DNA of 64,000 bases, taken from Acanthochromis polyacanthus (taxonomy: Eukaryota > Chordata > Actinopteri > Pomacentridae). The stretch is from contig NC_067124.1 of the NCBI RefSeq assembly GCF_021347895.1, positions 17,846,521 to 17,910,520 on the forward strand, in the 5' to 3' direction. Numbering within the stretch: position 1 is the stretch's first letter; the number at the start of each line of letters is the position of its first letter. A program made the translations under genes and the position numbers. The notes beneath the pieces are model-generated. The model saw nothing but the letters and a program-made list of their open reading frames with translations, did no database searches and was not told the DNA's origin. Shown here piece by piece: positions 24,259 to 54,175 of the stretch.

Positions 24259-26899
24259 CTACTTGGGGGCAGTCCTGAGGCCGAGCATGACCCAGGGGAG
24301 TTTGTCCACCCAACCGCCGTCCGTCAGACTGGCACGCAGGGCAACCTTCATCGACCGATGGAACCTCTCGCACAACCCGTTAGCCTGAGGGTGATAGGCA
24401 GTCGTGTGGTGCAGCTTGACCCCCAGGCCATCGGCCACCACGTTCCAGATCTCTGAGGTGAACTGCGCGCCCCGGTCTGAGGAGAGCTCAGAGGGGGTCC
24501 CGAAGCGTGTGACCCAAGTCCTGACGAACGCACAGGCCACATCCGTGGACAAGGTCGAAGCGAGGGGCATGGCTTCAGGCCAACGAGTTGTCCTGTCCAC
24601 CACGGTGAGGAGGTAGGTGAACCCGCGGGAGGGGGGAGGGGGCCCACCAGGTCGACATTAACGTGGTCGAACCTCCTCTCAGGAACAGTAAACAGCTCCA
24701 ACGGGGACTTGGTATGGCGGTGCGCCTTTGCACGCTGACAAGCCACGCATGAATCGACCCACGTCCGCACGTCCTTCTTCAGTCCCCTCCAGACGAACTT
24801 CTGAGCCACCAACCGCACAGACGCCTTCCTGCCGGGATGGGAGAGGCCGTGCACGGCCTCGAAAACAGCACGCTGCCAACCAACGGGGACCAACGGCCTA
24901 GGCTGGCCAGTGGAAAGGTCACACCACAACCAGACACCCGAGTCACCGACCGCGACCTCCTCCAGGCACAGTCCCGTGTCCGAAGCTTTAAGGCTCCAAA
25001 CTTCATGGTCCGAGGCTTGCTCCGCCCCCATACGGGCGTAGTCGAGCCCCAAATGGACCGTGCCGACGATCGCCCTGGAGAGGCAGTCCGCGACCACGTT
25101 GGACTTGCCAGAGACGTGGCGGATGTCCGTGGTGTACTCTGAAATGAATGACAGCTGGCACTGCTGACGGGCGGACCATGGTTTGGCAGCGTTGGACGTG
25201 GAGAACGTGAGGGGCTTGTGGTCAACGAAGACCGTAAACTCACGGCCCTCCAGAAAGAAACGGAAGTGGCGGACCACCAGCCAGACGCCGAGCAGCTCCC
25301 TGTCGAACGCGCTGTATTTGCGCTCTCTCAGGACCAACTGTCGGCTGAAAAAGGCGAGCGGTTGCCAGGCACCCTCGACCCACTGCTCCAGCACAGCGCC
25401 AACGGCAAAGTCAGATGCATCGGTAGTGAGAGCGATCGGGGCACCGGGGGACGGGTGGGCCAGCATAGCGGCCCGACACAGTGCAGTCTTAGTGTCCTTG
25501 AATGCCCTCGACCTCTCGAATGTCCAGTCGATGTCCTGGTTTGGGCTCTTGTGCCTGAGGGCCTCGTACAGCAGGTGCATGATATGCGCAGCCCGGCGGA
25601 TGAACCGGTGATAAAACGTGACCATCCCGAGGAACTCTCGGAGCCCCCGGGCCAAACGTGGGCGGGGAAAAGCCAACACAGCCTCCACCTTCGACGGAAG
25701 GGGGGCAGCCCCATCTTTATTGATGAGGTGTCCGAGGAACTGGATGGCCGGCACCCCGAAAACACACTTTGCCGGGTTAATAATGAGGCCGTGCTGGTCC
25801 AGCCTCGTATAAAGGCCCCGGAGATGTGTCAAGTGCTCCTCCTCCGAAGAGCTGGCGATGAGGATATTGTCCAAGTAAACGAAAACAAAAGGCATGTCTC
25901 TCAATACTGAGTCCATCAGCCGCTGGAATGACTGGGCCGCATTTTTAAGTCCGAAAGGCATCCTCAGGAACTCGAATAAACTGAAAGGTGTCACCACCGC
26001 CGTCTTCGGAATGTCCGCGGGGCGAACGGGAACCTGGTGGTACCCCCGCACCAGGTCCACCTTGGAAAACACGTTTTTCCCCGCCAGGTGTCCAGAGAAG
26101 TCTTGAATGTGGGGGACAGGGTAACGGTTGGGCGTGGTGGCATCATTGAGATGGCAGTAATCACCGCACGGTCGCCAGCCAGCATCCGACTTCGGGACCA
26201 TGGGGAGCGGCGAAGCCCATGGGCTGTCCGAACGACGGATGATCCCGAGGCACTCCATGTTGGCGAACTCCGACTTGGCCTTGGCCAGCCTCTCCGGGTT
26301 GAGCCGCTGTGGTCTGGCGTAGATAGGGGGCCCTTGGTAACGATGTGGTGCTCAACCCCGTGTCTAGTCGCGCCGGCAGAAAAGGTGGGCCGAGTCAGGC
26401 TGGGGAACTCACTCAGCAGCCGCTGGTAACTGTCCCCTTCGGAGACCGCGCCGGAGAGACCATCGTACGTCCCCACATCACGGACGCACTCCAGGGAGGA
26501 GAAGGTCAGCACGTCCACCAGGCGCTCGTTCTTGACATCCACAAGCAACCCGTGGGCACACAAAAAATCAGCGCCGAGGAGGGGAAAGGACATGTCCGCT
26601 GTCACGAAGTCCCATGTAAAATGTTGACCGTTGAAACATAAGTCCACAGTTCTCAAACCATACGTCCGGATGGGAGCATCATTGGCAGATGTTAACGGCG
26701 GGGCGTGCGTTCCGCCAGCAGCATTGTCCGCCGAAGCAGGACTCACGCTCCTCTGGGCACCTGTGTCGCAGAGGAATTTACGCCCAGAGAGAGTGTCTTT
26801 GATGAACACCAGCCAGTTCGTCGGACCTGCGCTCATGGCCACTACTGAACACAGGTCTTGTGGTTTCCCTCCGCGCCGTAGTTGCAAGGGGAACGGCAC
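24259..26899 (-). pseudogene. gypsy pol (protease-RT-RNase H-integrase), frameshifted
   Basis: A protease site FLCDTGAQRS lies near 26770. The reverse transcriptase follows (SKVDLVRGYHQVPV; FVYLDNILIAS at about 25865-25885), where the second Asp of the usual YLDD box is Asn. RNase H (LTTDASDFAVGAVL, FVDHKPLTF) and an integrase with an H-C zinc-binding part and the DDE residues (VNVDLVGP, SSDRGAQF, ANGLCERFH) come next. Three lesions are visible: a frameshift near 26330, a second near 24640 in a G-run, and a nonsense codon at 24259-24261. The element could not make its enzymes unaided. Confidence 0.9.
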
Positions 26900-27528
26900 C
26901 TCCTAGCCTTGGCGCCGAAACGTGTGTCGAAGTAGCACAGACCGGTGCCTGCACGGCTGTCGGTGGCAGCGCGGCTCTTACCGGCGGGTGCGCCGGTGCT
27001 CGGCGGTGCATAGCTGCGCGTCGGGGCCAGTACCTCAGGGGCGAACCGCTGGGTCGCTAGGAAGAATTGGTCCGCCTCTTCAGCCAGAGCGTGGGGCTCC
27101 GTGATAGCTGTGTTAGCGAGCGCTGTCTGGACGTGTGGCGGCAAGTGTCTTAAAAACAGTTCAATGAAAAGGAAATTCGGCTCCTCTGCACCCAGCAGGT
27201 TAAGCATCATCTCCATGTGCTCAGAAGGCTTTTGGTCCCCCAGGCCCTGGATAGCGAGGAGACATCGGGCTCGTTCCGAGCGTGACAGTTCGAAAAGCCT
27301 CAGGAGGTAAGCTTTGAGCCCAGCATATTTCTCTTGGGCGGGGGGAGCCATGATGAAACTCACCGCCCTGGCCGCAGTGGAGCTCCCGAGCGCTGACACG
27401 ACGTGGTAATAGCGTGTGTCGTCGTTCGTAATCCCCCGGAGGGCGAACTGAGCCTCCGCCTGTGCGAACCACATAGCCGCGGATGTCTCCCAAAATTCCA
27501 GCAGTTTCAGAATGGTGGAATTTGCCAT
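26842..27528 (-). CDS. gypsy gag-like protein
   Basis: The minus-strand frame starts at an ATG at 27528 (MANSTILKLLEF) and stops at 26842. It contains the retrotransposon capsid-type segment AEAQFALRGITNDDTRYYHV and LSRSERARCLLAIQGLGDQK. Near the C-terminus LCYFDTRFGAKARRCRSPC is a Cys/His-type motif that replaces the usual CCHC zinc knuckle, as in several animal gypsy clades. The product would package element RNA in particles. The frame is also open upstream of the ATG. Confidence 0.8.
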   Translation of the reverse strand: MANSTILKLLEFWETSAAMWFAQAEAQFALRGITNDDTRYYHVVSALGSSTAARAVSFIMAPPAQEKYAGLKAYLLRLFELSRSERARCLLAIQGLGDQKPSEHMEMMLNLLGAEEPNFLFIELFLRHLPPHVQTALANTAITEPHALAEEADQFFLATQRFAPEVLAPTRSYAPPSTGAPAGKSRAATDSRAGTGLCYFDTRFGAKARRCRSPCNYGAEGNHKTCVQ

Positions 27529-27801
27529 GTCGTTTTGCTCAAAAGTCTGTACAGTCTCTGAACCTTCAGCAGGACTGATGTCGGGGTCACCAATGTTGCG
27601 CCGAAGAATGGGAGTCTGAGGCGGAGTATCGAACACAGGTGCTAACCACTTTACTGACATTAAAAGAATGAAAACAGCAGTCACAGTACACGTGGAACCC
27701 CACCATAAAAAGGAAGCGTAATAGCCCCAACAGTCCGTATGCAAATCACAACCACAACACTAAACGTTCCGTGGGTGAATTATGTAAACCCACTACAATA
27801 T

Positions 27802-28795
27802 CAATATTAGTATAATACATAATTCTATACCACAAATCGTCTTCTTCATTTTTGTCATCAAGCTGTTTTAGATGTTTTGCAGGTTTGTGGAGGTTTAACC
27901 TGCACATTTATTTCGTTCTGCTGCTCAAACAGGATGGTTTCCTCTGGAGGCAGAATCAGTTCTGATTTTAAACTTTTCTAATCAGGATGAAACTCTCAGA
28001 AACTCTGGCGCCCCCTGATGGACACGTGTGCCGCTGTGAGGACGTCTTCTGTAAACTCAATATGAGCTGCACTGTGTTTGTGTTATCATACACAATAAAT
28101 AAATAGTTAGTAATAATACTATATCAAATATTACTTTACTATCTCAGTAGAATTGTCAGTCAATCTAACTGCAGCTTCTGAATATCTGAAACACTTTCTG
28201 AGAAACATTCAGGAGATGAAATAAATCAATCTGGACCTGAATAAACCCAGATTTGAGGTGGTGAGGTCCTGCTTTAGTTTCCGGATCAGAAGCAGCTGAT
28301 CGTGAAACATCACAACCACATCCAGTGTATCAGTGAAATACAGTCAGACTGGTTCTGACCCACTGAGATGTGACTGGATCAGAACCACTCTGGATCTGGT
28401 TTTGTTCAGCTCTGACTCTAGTATTTTCTGGCCTGCTTCATGCTGTCTCTCTCTGAATGATTTGCTGTGGCGCTCTGTGTTGGGGTGGGTCTGTGACCGG
28501 GTGGGTCTGTGACCAGGTGAGCTCTTATGGCTGAGCAGCTTGTTGTGGAGTCGGAGTTCAGGATGTAACTCAAGAGTCCAGTTCCATGTCGTCAGTGGCC
28601 TTGAAGATCAGTCTGTTGGTGTTTGCTGCCCTCAGCCTTCTGAACCAGTACTCAGCGGCATTAAGGACAGCCCTGGATACCACAGACTCTTAGAACATCC
28701 TGAGCATAGTCCTGCAGATATTGATGGAACTCAGCTGCCTCAGAAAACGGACTACTTTGGACCTGCATAGGTGTTCTTACCTCAGTCCAGTTTAT
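27802..28795. other. intergenic region downstream of the gypsy element
   Basis: AT-rich DNA without a supported gene. The part at 28231-28457 is one copy of a duplicated segment (see 33936-34093). The part at about 28530-28795 resembles non-coding repeat sequence and ends at the truncated Tc1 relic. Confidence 0.45.
28231..28457. repeat. long direct repeat, copy A
   Basis: The order TGGACCTGAATAAACCCAGA, GAAATACAGTCAGACTGGTT, GTGACTGGATCAGAACCACT and GGCCTGCTTCATGCTGTCTC recurs in the same order and strand at 33936-34093. Copy A has about 70 extra bases near its start. Confidence 0.8.
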
Positions 28796-28799
28796 TGTC

Positions 28800-29902
28800 A
28801 GTGTGAACCCCATTGCATTTAAACATGTAGATGTGGACAAGAAAACTTTCTGAAGTTCAAACCGAGCATCAGAATGTGGATGAAATCAGATTTAAGAGAC
28901 TTTGAATGTGGCCTGTGATGCCAGACAGGCTGGTCTGAGTATTTCACTAACTCCTGATCTACTGGGATTTTTGCACATAACCATCTCTAGGGTTTACAGA
29001 GAAAATATCCAGTGTGTTGGACAAATTGTGTGGACGAGAATGCCTTGTTGGTGTGAGAGGTCAGAGGAGAATGGGTAGATTGGTTGAAGATGATAGAAGG
29101 GCAGCAGTAACTCCAATAACCAGTCGTTACAACCAAGGAATGCAGAACACCATCTCTGAAAGCACAACACGGCCAACCTTGATAAAGATGGGCTACAACA
29201 GCAGAAGATCACATCAGGTGTTCCTGTCAGCAAAGAACAGAAAACTGAGGCTACAGTTCACACAGGCTCACCAAAACTGGGCAATATAAGATTGGAAAAA
29301 CATTGCCTGGTCTGATTAGTCTGTTTCAGCTGCGACATTCAGATGGTCATATTTTGGCGTAAGCAACATGAAAGCATGGATCCATCCTGCCTTGTATCAA
29401 TGGTTCAGGCTGCTGGTGTAATGGTGTGGGGGATATTTTCTTGGCACACTTTGGCCCCTTAGTACCAGTTGAGAAACGTTTAAATACCACAGTCTACCTG
29501 AGTGTTGTTGCTGACCATGTCTATCCCTTTATGACCACAGTGACCATCTTCTGATGCTACTTCCAGCAGGATAATGCTCCATGTCACAAAGCTCAGATCA
29601 TCTCAAACTTGTTTCTTGAACATGTCAGTGAGTTCACTGTATTCCAATGGCTTCCACAGTCACCAGATCTCAATCCAGTAGAACCTTTAGGATGTGGTGG
29701 AACGGGAGATCTGCTTCATGGGTGTGCAGCCGACAAATCTGCAGCAACTGTGTGATGCAAGGGGACCAAAATCTCTGAAGAATGTTTTCAACACCTTGTA
29801 GGATGAGAAAGTATGCCATGAAGAATTAAGGCATTTCTGAAGGCAAATGGGGTCCAACCTTTTACGAGCCAGGTGTACCTAATAATGTGGCCAGTGAGTG
29901 GA
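28800..29902 (+). pseudogene. decayed Tc1-like transposon
   Basis: Translated fragments in several frames give a typical Tc1 transposase order: QAGLSISLT near 28920, SRVYRE near 28990, NRKLRLQFTQAHQNWAI (29230-29289), VMVWG near 29420, then YFQQDNAPCHKAQI near 29560 and SPDLNPVEP near 29670. Stops and frameshifts occur throughout. The right end AGGTGTACCTAATAATGTGGCC (29865-29890) is a recognisable terminal repeat; the matching left end is missing, so the copy is truncated. Confidence 0.8.
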
Positions 29903-31400
29903 GATAGATGGATCCATATTTCTACTAAAATAGTCTTTGGTCGACACTTCACCAAATTTTGAGGCTCCAATATCAGTACTGTTTGTTGTGTGGAAAGTTA
30001 TGCAAGACAAAGTTCCAGTTTTTAGATATTTAGACTAAATTTTGATGTAGACTCATTGGTAGGAAACAGAAACTGGTTTTCATAAGGGTCTAGATGTTGG
30101 TGTTCTATGAGCAGAATTACAAGATGCTTCATGTTGATTCATGTTTAATTTAACATGAGATGAGGCTGATTTCACTGAATGTTTCCATTCAGATACTGAC
30201 ATTAACACTGAAAATAAAAACTGACAATTCAACACATCACATTAAATCTGATGTTTACTGAAACACATCATGACAACAAGATTAGTGAATCAGGAAGTCT
30301 ATGCTGCCCTAAAAGCAAGCGTCTGCAGCCTGAATGTTTCACTGTGGAGCTGGACACGTCGCCTTCGCTCGGCGTGAACATCAGCGTGCACAACTGGTGG
30401 AAGCTGTGGTCGTTGTCTCCCTCTGACGTTAGACAGCCATTTTTAGGTCACCTGACTTTGACTGAAGAAGAAAATGAGGATTCACGAAGCAGAAAAGACT
30501 GTTTTTAACTTCCAGGATGGACGCATGGTGACTTTGGTAGTTTCTCTTTTGATATGTGAGTGATTCACCAGATGATTTAGTGAAATCTGTCAGATTTACT
30601 GATTATAAAGAACAGTTAAAAGTGGTTCTATGTGGAGAACTGGTGAATGATGGTGAGCTGCCCTGATCTGCTGCAGGAGGAAATGACACAAGTGGAGGGG
30701 ATGGAAGATTCCTCCAATAAAATCCTTCAAATATGCAACAAAGGAGGAGGATCCAACAATCAGCGGTCATTGTCTCTATCTGCAGAGACGTTCTTGAGGT
30801 CAGAACTTGTTTAGAGGTTCAGTCTGCCCTAAAACAAGTTCCTGCGGTAGAAAACGGCCTACTGAATTACACTAGAACAAAAAAAAAAGAACAACTTTGT
30901 CCGTCATCTGCAGACTAATTTCTCTTTTTGTCAAATGTCTGTGGACATCAGTGGAACCAGACAGCCAGAGGTCAGAAGAACCTTTCAGTTCTGGGTACTG
31001 CAGGTTAAAACAGAACGTGCTGTTTGTGCGTTCTAAAGGTGTTCTAAGAGACTCAGGTCAGTGGAAGCAGTTGTTGGTTTGTCTTTGTGACAGAACAGGT
31101 ACCAGTAGACTTCATCACAACCATCTTTTGGGTTCTGTGTCTTTGGCTTTGTTCAAGTGAGAAGTGGAACCAACATTTCCAGGATCAGTTCATTCAGTCT
31201 CTACTATGGACCCAACAGCTTCCCATTAAGTTCTACGCATTGCCATGGTAACCGACGTTCCAGATAAATGACAGAACACCTTCATGATTCCTGCAGTGTG
31301 AGAACATCAGAGCGTCAGGAAATTTTTCTGAAATATGACCAACCTTTGCTGCAGATTGATGTAAATCTGGACGGACTTGGTTTCAACATCATGTTCATAC
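29903..31400. other. intergenic region before polr3gl 3' end
   Basis: No gene is supported. Short frames at 30251-30508, 30733-30918 and 30897-31160 show no recognisable motif or convincing exon borders. Confidence 0.4.
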
Positions 31401-31411
31401 AAATACAACTG

Positions 31412-31417
31412 TTTATT
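31412..31417 (-). terminator. candidate polr3gl poly(A) signal
   Basis: TTTATT on the plus strand reads AATAAA on the minus strand, about 210 bp past the polr3gl stop. Confidence 0.45.
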
Positions 31418-31629
31418 CAACAGAACCCAGTCAGAACCGGACAGGATGGCCAACGTTTATAAAAACGGTAAAAAACGTGTAAAGATGCTCAGATAAAAGC
31501 TTAATCAGCTCAGCTCCGCTTACACACTGTCTCTGTTTCTCTAACAGGTTGATGTAAAGCTGGATGCTTCAGAACTGATCAAAACCTGATCAGATCAGGG
31601 ATGGCAGGAGTTGTGTATGTGCTGGTGTT

Positions 31630-33353
31630 TCAGTAAATAGCCTCATCCATGTTGTCATCGCTGTCTCCTCCAAAGTCTTCTCCGTTATCGAAGTAGGACA
31701 TGATGTAGTCGGTCTCCTGCAGAACAGAACCTTTAGTTAGTCCAGAACCGGTCCACATAGACTGGTTTGATCCATCACATGTCACATATAGAATCACCTC
31801 CTCGAACTCCTCCTCGTCGTACTCCTCCTCTCCGTCGGCGTCGTCATCCTCCTGCTTCTTCTTCTGCTCTGCGTTGTCGTCGTCCTCTTCGCTCTGCTGC
31901 TCCTCTTTCTTCTGAAGAGTCTGAATAGGAACCAGAACATCCTATGTTATTAGTTCAGAACAGGAAACCTTTCAATAATCAAAGCAGAATCAAAAACTGA
32001 ATCTCTGAATGTCTAACAGGTCAACATTTAACTACAACTTCTCGTAAAACACATCAACAGGAATTCAACTGAATCATTAGTTGTACTTAGAAACTGAATT
32101 TAGTTTGTTTTTACTTTGCATCTTGGACTTTTTACTTACAAACATAAATCCTGCAAGTCTTTAGGATTTTGTTTTGTATTTTAGAGAAAACATAAATTTT
32201 ACATGATGGAATTCAGAGGAAGCAAAATTTGAAATGTTTCCTTCTCCTTCATTTCAGAGCAGGTTCTGAAGGACCTGCTGCCCGTTACAACTGTTCAGGT
32301 TCTCGGTTCCTGCAGGTGTTTCCAGTAAATCCCACCAATAGAACTGGTTTTCTCACCTCCAGTTTTAACAGAACTTCCTCCTTCTCCCTGACTTTCTTCT
32401 TCTTCTTCTTCTGAGCCAACTGAGCATCTGAGCGAGTGACTGACACACCTGAATACAGAGTCCAGTTACCGTATCTGACAATGTAATCAGACTATTGAGA
32501 AAAATCTGATTACTGAGAGTACTAACCGTCTCTGGCAGGTTTCTTGACATGGATTCTCAGCTCTCTAGGGAATCTCTGCCAGTCTGAAACAGCAAGAAAC
32601 AACAAACTCATCTCTGACCAGGACGTATTGATCACTGAGCAGAACGTATTGATCAGGTGGAGTCTCACCTGGAGTCCAGTCCATCAGTCCGTCTGTGTGT
32701 TCACTGCTGTGGTATTTATCGGAGTAACGCTCCACATCTGGACAGAAATGGTAGCTGATTAATAATAATTTTTCTGTTGTTTGTTTTGCATAGAAACTGA
32801 TTACTGCCCTTGGAACCTATTGGTTATTGATCTGACATGCAGTTGTGTGTCTGGCTGTAGCATAAGATCTCTGAAGACTTGCGGTTGTAGCTGGCAATAA
32901 TTCACTACAGGAGACTTTAAAGTCTGACCTCTGAGTGCAGCAGCTGGTTGGATGAAACACGGTAAACTTCTCATGGCTCCTCTGAAGTCCTGTTTCAGAG
33001 CCAACAGGTACTCAGCTTCCTCCCCACCTGTCAGGGGGAGGGGCTTCTGCTCCATCACCTGGACAACAACAGGACAGTCAACATTTCAGATTGTTTCTGT
33101 TCACTCAGACTGTCGGATGATCGTAGTTCTGTCTGAAGAGAATCACTCCTGTTCAAACATCAATGTGAGACGGAAGGAAACTAAAAGACTTCTGACACAC
33201 ATGTAGCAGGTTCAGAGAACACGTATGAACAGGTCTTACAGGGAACACAGGTGTGGGCTGCTGCAGGGTCGGAGGTAGAGATTCTCCTCTGTTGATTCCG
33301 ACTGAGTCCACACTGAAACTCAGGGTTCTCCGACTCCGCCCACGAGCCGCCAT
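31630..33353 (-). CDS. polr3gl: polr3gl, RNA polymerase III subunit (RPC7-like), complete CDS
   Basis: Seven coding exons on the minus strand join in phase to 223 aa: 33353-33240, 33058-32929, 32737-32669, 32583-32527, 32448-32357, 31920-31798 and 31716-31630. The N-terminus is basic (MAARGRSRRTLSFSVDSVG). Conserved RPC31-family blocks follow: YLLALKQDFRGAMRSLPCF, DVERYSDKY and FPRELRIHVKK. A lysine run and a long acidic tail precede the C-terminus YFDNGEDFGGDSDDNMDEAI, which matches POLR3GL more closely than POLR3G. The protein is part of the RPC3-RPC6-RPC7 subcomplex that recruits Pol III to tRNA and 5S promoters in the nucleus. The ATG is preceded by a plausible acceptor (CCATTCAG at about 33362), implying an upstream non-coding exon. 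The convergent txnip neighbour supports the call. Confidence 0.94.
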
Positions 33354-33935
33354 CACTGCTGCTGAATGGACTGGATCAGAACCGACCCTCAAAGACCGGA
33401 TCAGATAGGACGCAGGTGAATCTGGATCCTGACAGAACCACCAGAACACAACTTTATTTATCTCTGGATAATCAGAGCAGTGCTGGAACATGAACCACAC
33501 AGAACATGAAGAAGGTTTCACTTGTGAACATCTGAAAGCAGAACAGAACCAGTACATCATCTTCTCCACATTAGAACTGGGCTGGTTCTTATCTCCGACT
33601 CAAACATAAACACTTCGGAAGCAGAAGATATTCTCTGCTCTCTGTACAGTCAGGCTGGATGGATGAAGAAATTTTCATCTTGCATTATAAATTCATAAAG
33701 TTCTGTTGTTTACTTTAAATCTACAGAACACAGCAGAACCTCAGATGTTTCTCGGGAACCCACAGAACTGGTTTTATGCACTTTGTAAACACAATGAACT
33801 ACAGACCACCTTCAGCTATCTTGGAGTTTGTAAAATTGTTTAAACATTTGTTTTATGAATATTTATTTCATTGAAGTGTGCTGACTGTGTGACTCTGAGG
33901 GTTCTGCTCTGCTCGGGTCTCTCTGGAGCAACAGA

Positions 33936-34093
33936 TGGACCTGAATAAACCCAGATGTAATGTAACTATCACTGAAATACAGTCAGACTGGTTCTGATCC
34001 ACTGAAATGTGACTGGATCAGAACCACTTTGGGTTTGGTTTTATTCAGCTCTGACTCAGATATTTCCTGGCCTGCTTCATGCTGTCTCTCCAG
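33936..34093. repeat. long direct repeat, copy B
   Basis: Counterpart of 28231-28457, lying in the probable 5' UTR intron of polr3gl. The shared core is about 150 bp at high but imperfect identity. Confidence 0.8.
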
Positions 34094-35149
34094 GTGAGTT
34101 CACCTGTACCTGCCAGAGGCCACGCCCCTTATAAGTGCAGCTGCTCACCTGGATGCGAAGCTTCACCTGCTACTCTGCTACCTTTGCTCTGTTGGACTTT
34201 GTGAATTCATGTTCTCAAATGTTCTATTTTAGTTTCTGATTGACAAGAACCACACAGGGAATATAAAGAACCTAAACCAGTAAAAGTTACTTACATTTTA
34301 ATATTTTTTTATCAAATTTTTATTTCATTAATGTATTAATATGCTGTTGAAGGTTACTGTATGACTGAATTATGCTGTTTCAGTCAATAGATGTGTTCTG
34401 TCAGGAAGGTGAAGCTGCTGTACCGCCTCAGGTGTGTTGGTGACACAGGTGTACCTAACATTTACTCCCTGACATGTACTGAAACTGTTGGAGCAGTTTT
34501 TACTGAGATCACTGATCTGAACGGTTTCAAACCCCAGATCAAAATGTGTGGACAGAAAACTCGACTTATTAACGGAGTTAAAAATCTCGTTGTTCATTCA
34601 GTGAACAGAGTATTTAGAATATCCTTTATTAGCCCCACAATGGGAAATCTGCAATTTTTGTGTCTGTATTTAAATCTGCTCGGTTCAAACTTCCCCAGTC
34701 TATCAGCAGATCTATGAGTCTATGCTGAAACCTGAAAGGAACAAACTGAGGCTCTGTTACCTTCGTCGGATTTGTTTTATTAGTTATATTAGCAGCTGTA
34801 AGCTTGGTTGACCTTATTAGCTTTGTCTGTTATACGAAATCTGATAGTTTAAATGACTCCGTTGGAAATATTAGCTCTGTTTATTCTGTTATATCAACTA
34901 CTAGTTACATTAAGTCTTGAGTTCCGTCAGTTATATTTACTGTTAGTTATAGTGTAATAGCAGGTGTTAGCTTTGCTCACTGTGTTTACTATATTTGCTC
35001 TGTCAGTTATATTAAATTATTTTCTTTAACACTGTTAGCTATATTCGTTGCATTAGTTATACAGCAATAATGATGGTTCTGTTCACTCTCAGTTACATTA
35101 GTGCCTGTTAGCTCTGTTAGCTCTGTTAGCTGCAGTTCAGTCTGACCTT

Positions 35150-35400
35150 CAGTCAGTGTCTGGCTCCGCAGATAATCCGGGTTTTCCTCCGCAGTGGGTC
35201 ATCTTCTCTCCAGACCTCCTACCAGAGACTCTACCCGCTTCAACCGGAGACTCTGTCCCGTTTCAACCGGACTGTTTACCTCCTTTTTGTTTACATCCCG
35301 CTCGGCGCCATCGCTGCTTCTTCTTCGGTGGTGCCGCTGCGCTCTGCTGCCCCTGCAGGTCAGAGTGTGGAGCAGCAGCTTGCTGCGACCAGGGTACAGT
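35150..35400 (-). promoter_or_regulatory. probable polr3gl CpG-rich promoter / 5' UTR exon
   Basis: A locally GC- and CpG-richer block (CCGCTCGGCGCC, repeated TTCAACCGGAGACTC / TTTCAACCGGACTG) stands out in an AT-rich 2.7-kb gap between the divergent polr3gl and igdcc3 genes. Its position fits a CpG-type promoter for the housekeeping Pol III gene. No coding frame here is convincing. Confidence 0.35.
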
Positions 35401-36083
35401 CAGATTCACACCAAATTCATTCTGGTTCTGCCTCCTTGTCTTTGTTGTTTGTTGTCCCTCTGATCCATCCTTTACTTCTTTAGGTCTGTCTCCTGATCAT
35501 TCTTTAAATTCATCTTGTTCTCTTTTCTTTAATTATTTTATTCATTGTTACAGTTTCTCCTTTGGGACGCTGTTTCATTCAAATGTCCAATAATTACATA
35601 CACAAATAAACGTTCCTATAAAATACATAAATACATCATTCTAAAACGAAAGCCCTCTGAAAAACATGGAGGTATTTTATTTCTTTAGTTCAGGATTTAT
35701 TACATATTTCATAGTAATGTATATTTACAGAATAAAGGAGCTTCCATCCTCCATCTTTCTGTTTAGATTCTCCTCATTATAATTCAGCAGCTTCAGGGTG
35801 ACCTAAGCTGACCCCACCACCCCCAGGGTCACCCCCACACCCCTCCATCATCATGCCCTGCCCCCTCAGACAGAGACTCCGCCCCTCTGCTCCATCAGTG
35901 AGCATCAGTGAGAATCCGTCCATCAGTCTGCTTCAGCATCCTCAGAATCTCAGTCCATGAAGGGAAGAAAAGAAGAAGAAGAAGGAAAATAAGTAGAAAT
36001 TAAACAACCAGAAGAAGAAGAAGAAAAAGTGGATTAATTTTACAACCTGACTGAATGTTTCAGTCTCTGATGTTTTGGATTTG

Positions 36084-54175
<18,092 letters not shown>

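Larger units (their letters stand above)
23460..27797 (-). mobile_element. Ty3/gypsy LTR retrotransposon, complete but disabled
   Basis: Two 204-bp LTRs (23460-23663 and 27594-27797) begin TGTTGCGCC and end CCCACTACA, flanked by the 4-bp duplication ATAT (23456-23459 and 27798-27801). They differ at about seven positions (roughly 3-4 percent). Read on the minus strand, the primer-binding site is one base inside the 5' LTR (27577-27592); TGGTGACCCCGAC matches the 3' end of tRNA-Trp. A G-run (GGGGGG just inside 23663) is the polypurine tract. Order is gag, protease, RT, RNase H, integrase, as in Ty3/gypsy. It lies between the convergent txnip and polr3gl genes. Confidence 0.95.

Noticed and set aside
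23605..26906. Several plus-strand frames of 60-230 codons
   Set aside because: They are antisense to the gypsy gag-pol frames on the minus strand and follow their codon structure; no domain is recognisable.
30251..30508. 85-codon frame with some low-degeneracy codons
   Set aside because: No homologous family recognised, no clear exon borders, and neighbouring DNA is repeat-derived.
35156..35593. 145-codon plus frame near the polr3gl 5' end
   Set aside because: It lies in the CpG-rich putative promoter, has no recognisable domain and overlaps a second open frame of similar length.
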